Source: Nitrospinota bacterium
Lineage (GTDB): Bacteria > 2-12-FULL-45-22 > JACOWJ01
Direction: 5' to 3'
Length of the DNA stretch: 50,927 bases
Assembly: GCA_016176845.1 (NCBI GenBank)
Contig: JACOWJ010000006.1
Coordinates: forward strand, 1-50,927
Both the position numbers and the translations under genes were made by a program. Under the pieces are notes generated by a model. It worked only from the letters and a program-made list of their open reading frames with translations, made no database searches and had not been told where the DNA came from. Shown piece after piece: positions 1 through 8,485 of the stretch. The stretch's first letter is position 1. Each line of letters begins with the position of its first letter.

Positions 1-219
1 TTCATGATCGGCATCACAGCTGCAACCAGTGCAGGCGTCTACTTCTCCCGGGGCGACATTAACCCTTTCGTTGCCGCGCCCGTGGCAGTCGGGGTGCTGT
101 TGGGCTCGACCATTGGGTCTCACCTGCTGGCGCATCTGCGCAGTTCGGTGCTTCGTATTGCCTTCGTAGGGGTACTGCTGTGGATTTCCATCCAGATGCT
201 GTTGAAAGGGCTGCAGTGA
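1..219 (+). CDS. Sulfite exporter TauE/SafE family permease, C-terminal fragment
   Basis: The frame is open from the first base, so the gene begins before the window and only about 72 C-terminal residues are seen. They form a glycine-rich membrane segment (PVAVGVLLGSTIGSHLLAH) followed by a last hydrophobic helix ending WISIQMLLKGLQ. This is the usual end of TauE/SafE (UPF0721) anion permeases, which export sulfite or organosulfonates or act on related anions across the inner membrane. The stop codon overlaps the next gene, a DUF1634 protein, a pairing common for this permease family. Closeness to sat-qmo makes a sulfur-oxyanion role plausible, but that is inference from context. Confidence 0.7.
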   Translation, partial: FMIGITAATSAGVYFSRGDINPFVAAPVAVGVLLGSTIGSHLLAHLRSSVLRIAFVGVLLWISIQMLLKGLQ

Positions 220-770
220 TTGAATCAGTTCAAACAGGCAATGCGCAATCTGGAACAATCACCGATCAAAAGGTGCGTAGCATAGAACTGCTGATCAGCG
301 GCCTTTTGCGCGGCGGCGCGCTTGCCAGTCTGGTGTTCATTTTTGCCGGCGCCCTCTTAATCTTCATCGATCACCCCAATTACCTCCGTTCACCGGAGAA
401 GCTTCATCAGTTGCTCCTCCCGGGCGCCATCTTTCCTCATACCATCGCCGATGTCGGTAGGGAGGTCTTGCAACTGCGTGGCCCGGCCTTGGTCATGGTG
501 GGATTACTGTTGCTGATCGTTACCCCGGTTCTGCTCGTTGCAGTGTCCATTCTCATGTTTGCCTATCAACGGGATCGAGATTTCGTGATGATTACCTTTC
601 TGGTTCTGATGCTGCTGGTAACGTCGTTTCTTCTCGGCACGACCGAGCATAGCCCTACATCAGCTCCGGCAAATCAGAGGGGGAAAGGGATGGATGTGAA
701 AGTAGGAAGCGCAGTGGGCAGTGGGCAGTGGGCAGAAAATCCCCGGCAAATCAGAGGGGGAAAGGGATAG
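216..770 (+). CDS. DUF1634 membrane protein paired with TauE/SafE permease
   Basis: A GTG start at 216 overlaps the TauE stop (GTGA), which I prefer to the upstream GTG at 180 because that would overlap more. The product is about 184 residues with three hydrophobic segments (near residues 30-50, 88-110 and 120-140). This matches DUF1634 proteins, which typically follow a TauE/SafE gene and may be an accessory subunit. The C-terminal tail from about residue 145 reads through a 32-bp direct repeat and a CAGTGGG heptad array, so the last 35-40 residues (low-complexity, Gly/Gln-rich) are probably repeat-derived and not part of the ancestral protein. The biochemical role is unknown. Confidence 0.6.
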   Translation: MIESVQTGNAQSGTITDQKVRSIELLISGLLRGGALASLVFIFAGALLIFIDHPNYLRSPEKLHQLLLPGAIFPHTIADVGREVLQLRGPALVMVGLLLLIVTPVLLVAVSILMFAYQRDRDFVMITFLVLMLLVTSFLLGTTEHSPTSAPANQRGKGMDVKVGSAVGSGQWAENPRQIRGGKG

Positions 771-774
771 ATGT
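666..774 (+). repeat. 32-bp direct repeat flanking a CAGTGGG heptad array
   Basis: Positions 666-697 and 743-774 match at 31 of 32 bases, starting CCGGCAAATCAGAGG. Between them, 711-735 is a tandem array of the 7-bp unit CAGTGGG, a little over three copies. The arrangement lies over the 3' end of the DUF1634 gene and supplies its stop codon. It could be a tandem duplication of about 77 bp or the footprint of an insertion. Confidence 0.85.
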
Positions 775-915
775 CAAAGAGAACCGGGTTGCGCTCTCGT
801 CCAATGGCCCCGAGATGGATCAACGACCGCTCGCTCTAAACACCTCTGGGAAGCCTGCAAGATTGCCCTAAGGCCACCGGCTGCATAGAGCGGGTAAGTC
901 CCAAAGGAGGAGAGG

Positions 916-2094
916 ATGTCCAAAATGGTTCCACCCCATGGGGGAGCACTGAAGTCGCTCAAGCTGGAGGGGGCGGCCCTCGCACAGGCGAGGGAGAGGG
1001 CGAGGTCGTTGAAATCGATCCGGATGACGACGCGTGAGCGAGACGACCTGATCATGATGGGAATCGGCGCCTTCAGCCCGTTGCGTGGGTTCATGGGGAG
1101 GGAGGACTGGAAGGGGGTCTGCGAGGAGATGCGGATGGCCGATGGGACTTTTTGGCCCATCCCCATTACCCTATCTACCGATCAAGAGGGAGCCGACCGC
1201 CTCCGGGAAAGGGAAGAGGTCGCCCTGGTGGACGGGGAGACCGGGGAGATCATGGGCAGCCTGGTGGTGGAGGAGAAGTACACCATCGACAAGGGCTACG
1301 AATGCCAGGAGGTCTTCAAGACGGAAGATCCTGCCCATCCCGGCGTGAAGAAGGTCATGGCGCAGGCTGGGGTGAACTTGAGCGGGCCAGTGCAGGTTTT
1401 TAGCGAGGGGGAATATGCCGTCAAGTTCTCTGGAATCTATGCCACCCCCGCCGAGACCCGCGCCATTTTCGAGGAGAAGGGCTGGCGCACCGTGGCGGCC
1501 CTCCAGCTGCGAAATCCGATGCACCGATCCCACGAGTACCTGGCCAAGATCGCCCTCGAGGTGTTGGATGGCCTCTTCATCCATCAGCTGTTGGGGGCTC
1601 TCAAGCCGGGGGACATCCCCGCCAAGGTTCGCGTTCGTTGCATCGATGTGCTGGTGGAGCATTACTTTCCCAAGGAGCGGGTCGTCCAGAAGGGCTATCC
1701 CCTCGAGATGCGCTACGCCGGCCCCCGGGAGGCTCTGCTGCATGCCTGTTTTCGCCAAAATTATGGGGCCAGCCACCTGATCGTGGGCCGAGATCACGCC
1801 GGCGTGGGGAACTATTACGGGCCCTTCGAGGCACAGGAGATCTTCGACCAGCTCCCCGAGGGCGCCCTGGCCATTCGACCCCTCAAGATCGACTGGACAT
1901 TCCATTGTTACCAATGCGAGGGGATGGCCTCCTGGAAGACCTGTCCCCATGGCCCGGAGGAACACCTGAATGTGAGCGGGACGGAGCTGAGGAAGATTCT
2001 CTCGGAGGGGAAGAGGCCAGCCCGCGAGTTCAGCCGGCCCGAGGTCCTGGAGATCCTGGCCGAATATTATCGGGGCCTGGGGGGGAAGAGATGA
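916..2094 (+). CDS. sat: Sulfate adenylyltransferase (ATP sulfurylase)
   Basis: Catalyses ATP + sulfate = APS + pyrophosphate, the activation step of dissimilatory sulfate reduction (or its reverse in sulfur oxidation), in the cytoplasm. The 392-residue length fits the monofunctional bacterial/archaeal type. Signature motifs are present: [11 protein letters not shown] near residue 196 (nucleotide-binding QxRNPxHxxH) and GRDHAGVG near residue 290. A CYQCEG...CPHG cluster near residues 337-350 resembles the zinc-binding cysteines of this enzyme class. An AAAGGAGG ribosome site at 903-910 supports the ATG at 916. The stop overlaps the start of qmoA (ATGA), so sat and qmoABC are translationally coupled. 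The usual aprBA genes between sat and qmoA are missing here. Confidence 0.95.
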   Translation: MSKMVPPHGGALKSLKLEGAALAQARERARSLKSIRMTTRERDDLIMMGIGAFSPLRGFMGREDWKGVCEEMRMADGTFWPIPITLSTDQEGADRLREREEVALVDGETGEIMGSLVVEEKYTIDKGYECQEVFKTEDPAHPGVKKVMAQAGVNLSGPVQVFSEGEYAVKFSGIYATPAETRAIFEEKGWRTVAALQLRNPMHRSHEYLAKIALEVLDGLFIHQLLGALKPGDIPAKVRVRCIDVLVEHYFPKERVVQKGYPLEMRYAGPREALLHACFRQNYGASHLIVGRDHAGVGNYYGPFEAQEIFDQLPEGALAIRPLKIDWTFHCYQCEGMASWKTCPHGPEEHLNVSGTELRKILSEGKRPAREFSRPEVLEILAEYYRGLGGKR

Positions 2095-3416
2095 GGATCC
2101 TGGTCGTGGGCGGGGGGATCAGCGGGATCACCGCGGCGGTAGAGGTGGCGGAAGTAGGCCATGAGGTCACGCTGATCGAGAAGAATCCCTACCTGGGCGG
2201 AATGGTTGCCCGGATGAACCGTTACTTTCCCAAGCTCTGTCCCCCGAGCTGTGGGCTGGAGATCAATTTCAAGCGGATCCAACGCAATAAGAGGATCCGC
2301 GTTTACACCCTGGCGGAGGTGGAAAGGATCTCGGGCCGGGCAGGCGACCTGGAGCAGATCCGAAAACCTTCCCAAAACCCTCCCCTGGCCGAAAAGATAG
2401 AGGATAAAGGGGGATTTCCGGATCGACCGTTAGATGTCACGATCCGGCTGAATCCCCGGCATGTGAACGAGAAATGCACCGCCTGCGGCCAATGCGCGGA
2501 GGCCTGTTCACTGGAGATTCCCAACGAGCTCAACTATGGGATGGACAAGATTAAAGCGGCCTACCTGCCCCATGAGATGGCCTTCCCGATGAGGTACGTC
2601 CTGGACCCCCGGATCCTCGGGACCGACGATGCCCACAGATGCGCCCAGGCCTGCGCGTACCAGGCCATCGACCTCAGCATGCAGCCCAAGAGGCTGGAGA
2701 TCCAGGTTGACTCCATCGTCTGGGCCACGGGCTGGCAGCCTTACGATGCCACCAGGCTGGACAACCTGGGGTTTGGCAGGTACCCAAACGTCATCACCAA
2801 TGTGATGATGGAGCGGCTGGCCGCCCCCAACGGGCCCACGGGCGGGAGGATCGCGCGCCCATCCGACGGGAAAGCTGCCCTGAGCGTGGCCTTCGTCCAG
2901 TGCGCCGGATCGAGGGACACGAACCACCTGCCCTACTGCTCGGCGGTCTGCTGTCTGGCCTCCTTGAAGCAGACCACGTATCTCCGCGAACAAAACCCGG
3001 ATTCCCGGGTCCGGATCTTTTACATCGATGTCCGCGCGCCCGGCCGGTTGGAGGAGTTTTACGCGAAGGTAAAAAACGACGAGAAGGTCAAGCTCACCAA
3101 GGGGAAAGTCGCCCGGATCACCGAGGATCCGGCGACCCGGGACCCCGTCGTAGAGGCGGAGGACATCGTGTCCGGCGAGCGGGTCCGGGTGAGGGTGGAT
3201 CTGGCCGTCCTGGCGACGGGGATGGCTCCAACGCCCCTGAAATCGCAGATGCCCATGGAGGTGCGTTGCGATGAAAATGGGTTTATCGCCTCCGATCTTT
3301 CCGAGACGGGGATTTATCCCGTCGGATGCGTCAGGCGGCCCTCGGATGTCGCTTCATCCGTTCGAGAGGCCACCGCAGCGGCGCTCAAGGCGATTCAATC
3401 GGGAGCGAGGAAATAA
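2091..3416 (+). CDS. qmoA: Quinone-interacting oxidoreductase complex subunit QmoA
   Basis: HdrA-like flavoprotein of the Qmo complex, which passes electrons between the quinone pool and APS reductase at the inner face of the membrane. The 441-residue product starts with a FAD Rossmann motif (VGGGISG, residues 6-12). It carries a [11 protein letters not shown] cluster-binding motif near residue 129 and the HdrA-type segment FVQCAGSRD followed by CSAVCC near residues 270-290. The C-terminal [20 protein letters not shown] is typical of the HdrA FAD domain. ATG at 2091 overlaps the sat stop, and its own TAA overlaps the qmoB ATG (TAATG), giving tight coupling. A single HdrA-like protein of this size followed by a larger HdrA/MvhD fusion and a cytochrome-b/FeS protein distinguishes Qmo from true heterodisulfide reductase. 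Confidence 0.92.
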   Translation: MRILVVGGGISGITAAVEVAEVGHEVTLIEKNPYLGGMVARMNRYFPKLCPPSCGLEINFKRIQRNKRIRVYTLAEVERISGRAGDLEQIRKPSQNPPLAEKIEDKGGFPDRPLDVTIRLNPRHVNEKCTACGQCAEACSLEIPNELNYGMDKIKAAYLPHEMAFPMRYVLDPRILGTDDAHRCAQACAYQAIDLSMQPKRLEIQVDSIVWATGWQPYDATRLDNLGFGRYPNVITNVMMERLAAPNGPTGGRIARPSDGKAALSVAFVQCAGSRDTNHLPYCSAVCCLASLKQTTYLREQNPDSRVRIFYIDVRAPGRLEEFYAKVKNDEKVKLTKGKVARITEDPATRDPVVEAEDIVSGERVRVRVDLAVLATGMAPTPLKSQMPMEVRCDENGFIASDLSETGIYPVGCVRRPSDVASSVREATAAALKAIQSGARK

Positions 3417-5818
3417 TGCCAGACCATAAGATCGGAGTTTTCCTCTGTACGGGTTGCGGCATTGGGGACTCCCTGGAAGGGGAGAAATTTTCGCGGATTG
3501 TCACCGGCAGATATAAGATCCCTCTCTTTCATTCCCATCCCTGCCTCTGCAGCGAGGAGGGAATCCAGCACATTCGAGGAGAACTGGAGGAGAAAGGCCT
3601 TCAGGGCCTGGTCGTCGCCGCCTGCTCCCCCCGGGCACACGCCGATCTCTTCGATTTCGGCCCTTCCATCCCCGTGGAACGGGTCAACCTGAGGGAGCAG
3701 GGGGTTTGGACCCATCCCCCCCAGGACGAAGACACGCAGATGCTGGCCGAGGACAACCTGAGGATGGGGATCGTCCGGGCCCAAAAGACCCAGCCTCCCG
3801 CACCCTATCTCCCCGAGGGCGTGGAAAGGAGCCTGCTGGTCGTGGGCGGCGGGATCGCCGGGATGACGGCCGCCCGGGAGGCGGCCCGGGCGGGCTATGA
3901 GGTGCTCCTGGTGGAGAGAGAGGCCTCCCTGGGCGGGCAGATGGCCCGGCTTCACCGGCAATTCCCCAAACACCCCCCCTACCGTGACCCGGAGGAGCCC
4001 GGCATCGAAGCGCTGATCCAAAAGATCCAGGGAGATCCCCAAATTCGAGTGTACACCTCCTCGGAGATCGAAAAGATCTCCGGCTCGCCGGGGATGTTCG
4101 AGGTCACGCTAAAATGCGTGGCTTCCGCGATCGGCATGCCCCCTCGGCCCCCTGAAGTGGAGGAGCGGAGGAGCGAGGGAGCGGGGGAGCGGGGGAGCGG
4201 AGGAAAGGAAGTGGTTCTCCCCATCTCTCCAGCACCCCTGCCCCCCAGCACCCCTGCCCAATTCCGCGTGGGGGCCATCGTCCTGGCTACGGGCTGGAGG
4301 CCTTACGATGCGACCCGGCTCGAGCCCCTGGGGTTTGGCCGATACCCCAACGTCGTGACCAGCCTCCAGATGGAAGAGATGGCCTTCCAGGGCAATGTCG
4401 CACGCCCTTCCGAGGGGAAGAAGGTTAGAAGCGTGGCTTTCGTCCAGTGCGCGGGCTCCAGGGACGCGAACCATCTCCCTTACTGCTCGGCCGCCTGTTG
4501 CATGACATCGCTTAAACAGGCGATCTACCTTCGGGAAAGGGACCCGGAAACGAAGGTCTACCTTTTCTATCAAGACATGCGAACGCCGGGGCCATACGAA
4601 AATTTTTACCAACGGGTACAGGAGGACCCAGGGATCTTCTTTGCCCAAGGGGACGTGCTCGATATTCGAGAGGACGGAGAGAAGAATCTCCTCGTCGAGG
4701 TGGACCATGCCCTGTTCGGGGAGAGGATCCAGGTAAAGGTGGACCTGGTGGTCCTGGCGACCGGGATGGTCCCGACCACCCTGGACGATTCCGCCTTCGG
4801 GAATGGGCCCCAGCCATCCGGCCCGGTCTCGGGGACCGGAGAAGACGCCAGCTCCCGGTCAACCTCGCACAAGGGAGAGTCCTCAGGATCACCCAGTCCT
4901 GCGGAAAATCCTCGTCCCAAGATCCTCCATCTGGACTACCGGCAGGGGCCGGAGCTCCCCATTCTCGGCTATGGGTTTCCGGACTCCAACTACCTCTGTT
5001 TCCCCTACGAGACCCAACGGACGGGGATCTACGCGGCCGGATGCGTCCGCCAGCCCATGGATAGCGCGGCCAGCATGGAGGATGGTATGGGGGCGGCCCT
5101 GAAGGCCATCCAGTGCATCGAGCTCACCGCCCGGGGAGAGGCGGCGCACCCCCGAGCGGGCGATCGCTCATACCCGGAGCTGTTCATGCACCGCTGCACC
5201 CAGTGCAAGCGATGCACCGAGGAATGTCCCTTCGGGATGTACAACGAGGACGGAAAGTACAACCCGCTCCCCAACCCGACCCGCTGCCGAAGATGCGGGA
5301 TCTGCATGGGCTCCTGCCCGGAGCGGATCATCTCCTTTAAGGATTACTCGGTGGATATGATCGGCTCCATGATCAAGGCGATCGAGGTGCCTGAGGAAGA
5401 GGAGGAGAAGCCGAGGATCTTGGCCCTCGTTTGCGAGAACGACGCCTACCCCGCCCTCGACATGGCGGGAATCCGCCGCCTGAGATATACCCCCTTTGTG
5501 CGGTTCATTCCCCTGAGATGCCTGGGATCGTTGAACCTGGTGTGGATCGCCGATGCCCTGGCGAAGGGCATCGATGGGGTCCTCCTGCTGGGGTGCAAGC
5601 ATGGCGAGGACTCCCAGTGCCACTTCATCAAGGGAAGCGAGCTGGCCGAGTATCGACTGGGGAAGGTCCAGGAGACCCTCCAGCGGCTGGTGCTCGGGCC
5701 GGAGCGGATCCGGTTCGTCCAGGTCTCCATCGCAGATTATCCCCAGCTGCCCGGGATCATTGACGAGTTCGCCGAGAAGATCAACGCGATCGGCCCCAAC
5801 CCTTACAAAGGCTTGTAA
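3416..5818 (+). CDS. qmoB: Quinone-interacting oxidoreductase complex subunit QmoB
   Basis: The larger HdrA-like flavoprotein of Qmo, fused to an MvhD-like domain; 800 residues. Seen in order: an N-terminal Cys-containing region (FLCTGCGIG), FAD motif VGGGIAGM near residue 143, FVQCAGSRD and CSAACC as in QmoA, two [4Fe-4S] motifs (CTQCKRCTEECP and CRRCGICMGSCP, residues about 594-640), and a C-terminal MvhD-type domain (about 665-800) with CLGS and GCKHGEDSQC. ATG at 3416 overlaps the qmoA stop. Two low-complexity inserts look foreign to the family: residues about 248-281 are encoded by a GC-rich array of GGGGAGC-like units, and residues about 459-502 form a Ser/Pro/Gly-rich stretch. Both keep the frame, so the protein is probably functional. 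Confidence 0.92.
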   Translation: MPDHKIGVFLCTGCGIGDSLEGEKFSRIVTGRYKIPLFHSHPCLCSEEGIQHIRGELEEKGLQGLVVAACSPRAHADLFDFGPSIPVERVNLREQGVWTHPPQDEDTQMLAEDNLRMGIVRAQKTQPPAPYLPEGVERSLLVVGGGIAGMTAAREAARAGYEVLLVEREASLGGQMARLHRQFPKHPPYRDPEEPGIEALIQKIQGDPQIRVYTSSEIEKISGSPGMFEVTLKCVASAIGMPPRPPEVEERRSEGAGERGSGGKEVVLPISPAPLPPSTPAQFRVGAIVLATGWRPYDATRLEPLGFGRYPNVVTSLQMEEMAFQGNVARPSEGKKVRSVAFVQCAGSRDANHLPYCSAACCMTSLKQAIYLRERDPETKVYLFYQDMRTPGPYENFYQRVQEDPGIFFAQGDVLDIREDGEKNLLVEVDHALFGERIQVKVDLVVLATGMVPTTLDDSAFGNGPQPSGPVSGTGEDASSRSTSHKGESSGSPSPAENPRPKILHLDYRQGPELPILGYGFPDSNYLCFPYETQRTGIYAAGCVRQPMDSAASMEDGMGAALKAIQCIELTARGEAAHPRAGDRSYPELFMHRCTQCKRCTEECPFGMYNEDGKYNPLPNPTRCRRCGICMGSCPERIISFKDYSVDMIGSMIKAIEVPEEEEEKPRILALVCENDAYPALDMAGIRRLRYTPFVRFIPLRCLGSLNLVWIADALAKGIDGVLLLGCKHGEDSQCHFIKGSELAEYRLGKVQETLQRLVLGPERIRFVQVSIADYPQLPGIIDEFAEKINAIGPNPYKGL
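4159..4203 (+). repeat. In-frame GGGGAGC-type short tandem array inside qmoB
   Basis: A purine-rich tandem array built from GAGCGG/GGGGAGC-like units of 7-8 bp lies within the qmoB reading frame. It is followed by a second short direct repeat of CCAGCACCCCTGCC at about 4231-4258. Together they encode a Glu/Gly/Ser- then Pro-rich loop. The unit length matches the heptad arrays found between genes elsewhere in this window. Confidence 0.65.
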
Positions 5819-5823
5819 AACAA

Positions 5824-5897
5824 GCTAAGTTTTAAGTTTTAGGTGTTAAGTTTTAGGTTTTTTGCTTAACACTTAAAACCTGAAACTTAAAACTTTC
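5824..5897 (+). repeat. TAAGTTT heptad array folded as an inverted repeat between qmoB and qmoC
   Basis: The left arm repeats TAAGTTT/TAGGTTT with a 7-bp period; the right arm (from about 5866) carries the complement, AACACTTAAAACC then AACTTAAAACTT. The short TTTTTTGC segment forms the loop. The hairpin could act as an RNA processing or attenuation signal between qmoB and qmoC. It is the same class as the arrays at 32.0 and 46.1 kb. Confidence 0.85.
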
Positions 5898-5928
5898 CCG
5901 TAAATCCTGTCTAAAAAGGGACCTGGAA

Positions 5929-7086
5929 ATGGCAGAGGCATACCTGGTGGAACCAGACCTGAAGTTTGTCCAACAGCTCATGGATCTGGGGGGTGGATCC
6001 CTGAAGAAGTGCTATCAGTGCGCGACCTGCTCGGTCGTGTGCAACTCCTCCCCGGACGCCCGGCCCTTTCCCCGCAAGGAGATGATCTGGGCCCAGTGGG
6101 GATTGAAGGATCGGTTGGTTAAAGATCCAGATGTCTGGCTCTGTCACCAGTGCAACGACTGCTCGGTCCGATGCCCCCGGGGTGCCCGGCCCGGCGACGT
6201 CCTGGCGGCAGTGAGAAATTACAGCTTCCTGCACTACGCCTTCCCGAGCTTTATGGGAAAGGCGGTGAGCGAGGTCAGGTATCTACCCCTCCTCTTCGCT
6301 CTTCCGATCCTCCTCCTGTTGGCCCTCCTCTCCCTGACCGGGAATCCGGCGGCCCTCGGAGGTGCCATTGTCTTCGAGGAGCTCATCCCACACGCTTACC
6401 TCGACGCCGGTTTTATCACACTGGGCCTCCTTTCCTTGGGCTCGATTGCGGTCGGAGCCCGCCGGTTCTGGAAAGACCTCCTCGAGAATTCGGCCTCGCA
6501 TGCCGCCGGATGCCTGGGGGATGGGGAGAAGGAGGCGCCCCGGACCGATCCCGGCAGCGAGGGATTCTCTCGTCACCTCCTTTCCGCCTTGAGCGAGATC
6601 TTGAGGCACAGCAAATTCAAGGATTGCGAGGCGAACCCGATCAGATATTACGCCCACCTGGCGATCTTCTACGGGTTCATGGGGCTTTTCCTCACCACCA
6701 CCCTCGTCTTCCTAGGCATCGTCCTGGGGGGGATCCGTCCGCCCTTGGCCCCTTTCAGTGCAGTGAAGGTATTGGGAAACCTGAGCGCATTGGCGGTCTT
6801 TGGGGGCCTCACGGTCGTCATTTATCAAAGAATCACACAAAAAGAGCAGATAGGTCGTAGCTCTTACTATGACTGGTTCTTTATCGGGTCGCTTTATGCC
6901 ATCACCATCACCGGGATCCTGACGGAGGGGGCCCGGATGGCGCGGATGGCCATGATGGCCTATCCCCTTTATGCGATCCACTTAATCTTCGTCTTCGTTC
7001 TCCTGGCCTGCCTTCCCTATTCCAAGTTCGCTCACCTGTTTTACCGGTCTGTAGCCATGGTCTATGCGAAATATTCGGGGAGGTAA
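5929..7086 (+). CDS. qmoC: Quinone-interacting oxidoreductase complex subunit QmoC
   Basis: Membrane subunit of Qmo, expected to oxidise menaquinol and deliver electrons to QmoAB and APS reductase. The N-terminal half is HdrC-like with two cluster motifs, CYQCATCSVVC (residues 28-38) and CHQCNDCSVRCP (about 72-83). The C-terminal half has about six hydrophobic helices of a cytochrome-b/NarI-like domain, with histidines in YYAHLAIF and YAIHLIF as candidate haem ligands. Length 385 is normal for QmoC. It follows qmoB after a 110-bp gap filled by a hairpin repeat, so expression may be partly uncoupled from sat-qmoAB. Confidence 0.92.
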   Translation: MAEAYLVEPDLKFVQQLMDLGGGSLKKCYQCATCSVVCNSSPDARPFPRKEMIWAQWGLKDRLVKDPDVWLCHQCNDCSVRCPRGARPGDVLAAVRNYSFLHYAFPSFMGKAVSEVRYLPLLFALPILLLLALLSLTGNPAALGGAIVFEELIPHAYLDAGFITLGLLSLGSIAVGARRFWKDLLENSASHAAGCLGDGEKEAPRTDPGSEGFSRHLLSALSEILRHSKFKDCEANPIRYYAHLAIFYGFMGLFLTTTLVFLGIVLGGIRPPLAPFSAVKVLGNLSALAVFGGLTVVIYQRITQKEQIGRSSYYDWFFIGSLYAITITGILTEGARMARMAMMAYPLYAIHLIFVFVLLACLPYSKFAHLFYRSVAMVYAKYSGR

Positions 7087-7148
7087 GCAGGCCGATGAGA
7101 GGAGCCGAATACCGCGAGCAGGTGATCCGGCTGATCCGGCTGATACAA

Positions 7149-7277
7149 GTTAGGGGCTAGGGATTAGGGATTAGGGATTAGGGATTAGGGATTAGGGATT
7201 AGGGGCTAGTAAGAAAGAAGAGCTTTCGCTGATCCCTAGCCCCTAGCCCCTAGAAATGGAAATTCCTATACGATCAA
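7149..7277 (+). repeat. AGGGATT/AGGGGCT heptad foldback element with AAATTCCTATA tag
   Basis: The left arm (7150-7210) is a run of GATTAGG units with a 7-bp period bounded by GGCTAG. The loop contains AAGAAAGAAGAG. The right arm (7231-7253) is the complement, CCCTAGCCCCTAGCCCCTAG. It is followed by AAATGGAAATTCCTATACGA. The gap 7087-7335 holds this element and, before it, a short GGCTGATCC direct repeat; I see no gene there. Confidence 0.9.
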
Positions 7278-7335
7278 GATAGCGGCATGGAGTTACAACT
7301 TCGACGAGATTCTCTTTGATCCTGGAAAGTAAGCC

Positions 7336-7364
7336 TTGACGGAATCCCGGAAACGTGCTATAAA
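7336..7364 (+). promoter_or_regulatory. Sigma70-type promoter for the tRNA-Arg transcript
   Basis: TTGACG at 7336-7341 and TATAAA at 7359-7364 are separated by exactly 17 bp. Transcription would begin near 7371, about 170 nt before the tRNA, leaving a long leader with a CCCCGA/TCGGGG stem. No gene is recognised in the leader. Confidence 0.6.
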
Positions 7365-7542
7365 AAGCTCACTTTGCCCATCCATGATCTCTTTTTCCCC
7401 GAGGATAGTCCTCCAATCGGGGAGACCAAGGGGGGTGGGGGGGCGGCTCCAAAAAGGGTCTGCTGCGTATTTCAGTCGCGGCGGCATTGCGGAAGCGCTG
7501 GAGAGAAAAAAGCAATCTCAAAAAAGCCTTAAAATCAGGTGT

Positions 7543-7619
7543 GGGCGAGTAGCTCAGGTGGATAGAGCGTTGGTCTCCGGAACCAAAGGCCGTGGGTTCG
7601 AGTCCCGCCTCGCCCACCA
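7543..7619 (+). tRNA. tRNA-Arg (anticodon CCG)
   Basis: A complete 77-nt cloverleaf is readable: acceptor GGGCGAG pairing with CTCGCCC (7609-7615), discriminator A and an encoded CCA at 7617-7619. The D arm has GCTC...GAGC, the anticodon stem is TTGGT/ACCAA with loop CTCCGGA, and the T arm has loop TTCGAGT. Anticodon CCG reads the CGG arginine codon, frequent in these GC-rich genes. A promoter-like sequence lies upstream and a terminator directly downstream, so it is a stand-alone transcript. Confidence 0.96.
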
Positions 7620-7631
7620 TACAATTTAGCG

Positions 7632-7659
7632 AAAGGGGCCGGTACACGGCCCCTTTTTC
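7632..7659 (+). terminator. Intrinsic terminator of tRNA-Arg
   Basis: Stem AAGGGGCCG / CGGCCCCTT with a 5-nt GTACA loop, followed by a T run (7651-7658). It starts 13 nt after the tRNA CCA end. Confidence 0.9.
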
Positions 7660-7761
7660 ATTTCCGAAAAAAGATGAAATTCTTGGGGGATAAATAGAGG
7701 ACATTATCGCGAATAAAACCTCACAATGAATGTCATTTCGAAGGAGCAAAAGGGGGTGCCT

Positions 7762-8457
7762 ATGAGAACAAAAAGACGTTGGTTATTCCTTCCGGTCTTT
7801 CTCACGCTGGTCTTGTCCATGGGGCGGTGGGCTGCCGCCGAGGAGTGGTCGATCGCCGGCCACTACGCCGAGGCCTGCAGCTGCGATGCGGCCTGCCCTT
7901 GCGTTTACGGCTCCCCACCCACGATGGGCCACTGTCACGAGGCCCTGGCCTTTGACATCACCAAGGGAAAGTATGGCCAGACCAACCTCTCCGGCCTGAA
8001 GTTTGTCTCCACCATGGAGATGGGCAAGGGAACCTGGATCGCCTACTACCTGGACGAGAAGAGCACCCCGGACCAGCGGCAGGCCCTGGAGTCGATCTTC
8101 AAGAAGCTGCTGGGAGGATTCGCCAAGGAGGACCTTGGAGCCAAGGCCGTCCGCATCTCCATGGCCTCCGAGGATAAGGGCAAGGCCCGGGCGGTGGCTA
8201 TCCCGAATGTCCTGAAGTTCCGGGTCGAGAAGCCCGCCGGCCTGGATGGGGAGAGCCCGGTGGTGATCGCCAACCCTGGCCGACACTTTATCCCCATGCT
8301 GACCGTGGCCCGCTCGACCCAGGACGAATTCAGCGACCACGGGAAGAACTGGTCCTACAAGGACAAGAGCGGCTTTCATGGGGAATTCTCCTTCTCCAGC
8401 AGCCAGCCGGAGCAGACGAGAAGTGACTGGCAAATCGGCATACCCAAGCTGCCATGA
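7762..8457 (+). CDS. DUF1326 domain protein, exported (first copy)
   Basis: Predicted exported protein of 231 residues. The start MRTKRRW at 7762 is preferred over an upstream in-frame ATG at 7726 because it follows a GGAG/AGGGGG ribosome site and opens a clean signal peptide (cleavage near WAAA-EE). The DUF1326 domain begins with the Cys-rich motif EACSCDAACPC followed by a Cys at MGHC (residues about 37-58) and ends with GFHGEFSFSSS. DUF1326 has no established function to my knowledge; the clustered cysteines suggest metal or cofactor binding. It leads a cassette with a gluconate-dehydrogenase-like subunit, a GMC flavoprotein and a second DUF1326 protein. The stop lies inside a GAGCGAT tandem repeat. 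Confidence 0.85.
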   Translation: MRTKRRWLFLPVFLTLVLSMGRWAAAEEWSIAGHYAEACSCDAACPCVYGSPPTMGHCHEALAFDITKGKYGQTNLSGLKFVSTMEMGKGTWIAYYLDEKSTPDQRQALESIFKKLLGGFAKEDLGAKAVRISMASEDKGKARAVAIPNVLKFRVEKPAGLDGESPVVIANPGRHFIPMLTVARSTQDEFSDHGKNWSYKDKSGFHGEFSFSSSQPEQTRSDWQIGIPKLP

Positions 8458-8485
8458 GCGATGAGCGATCTTAGAGGGGAAATCG

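Noticed and set aside
2091-7086. Heterodisulfide reductase hdrABC instead of qmoABC
   Set aside because: Two HdrA-like flavoproteins (one fused to MvhD) with a fused FeS/cytochrome-b subunit next to sat is the Qmo arrangement; no CCG-domain HdrB is present.
7149-7253. CRISPR-like array
   Set aside because: Units are 7 bp without spacers and no cas genes are present.
7336-7629. Open frame of 97 codons covering the tRNA-Arg region
   Set aside because: Its C-terminal part is simply the translated tRNA (GRVAQVDRALVSGTKGRGF pattern), a known artefact; upstream part has no protein features.
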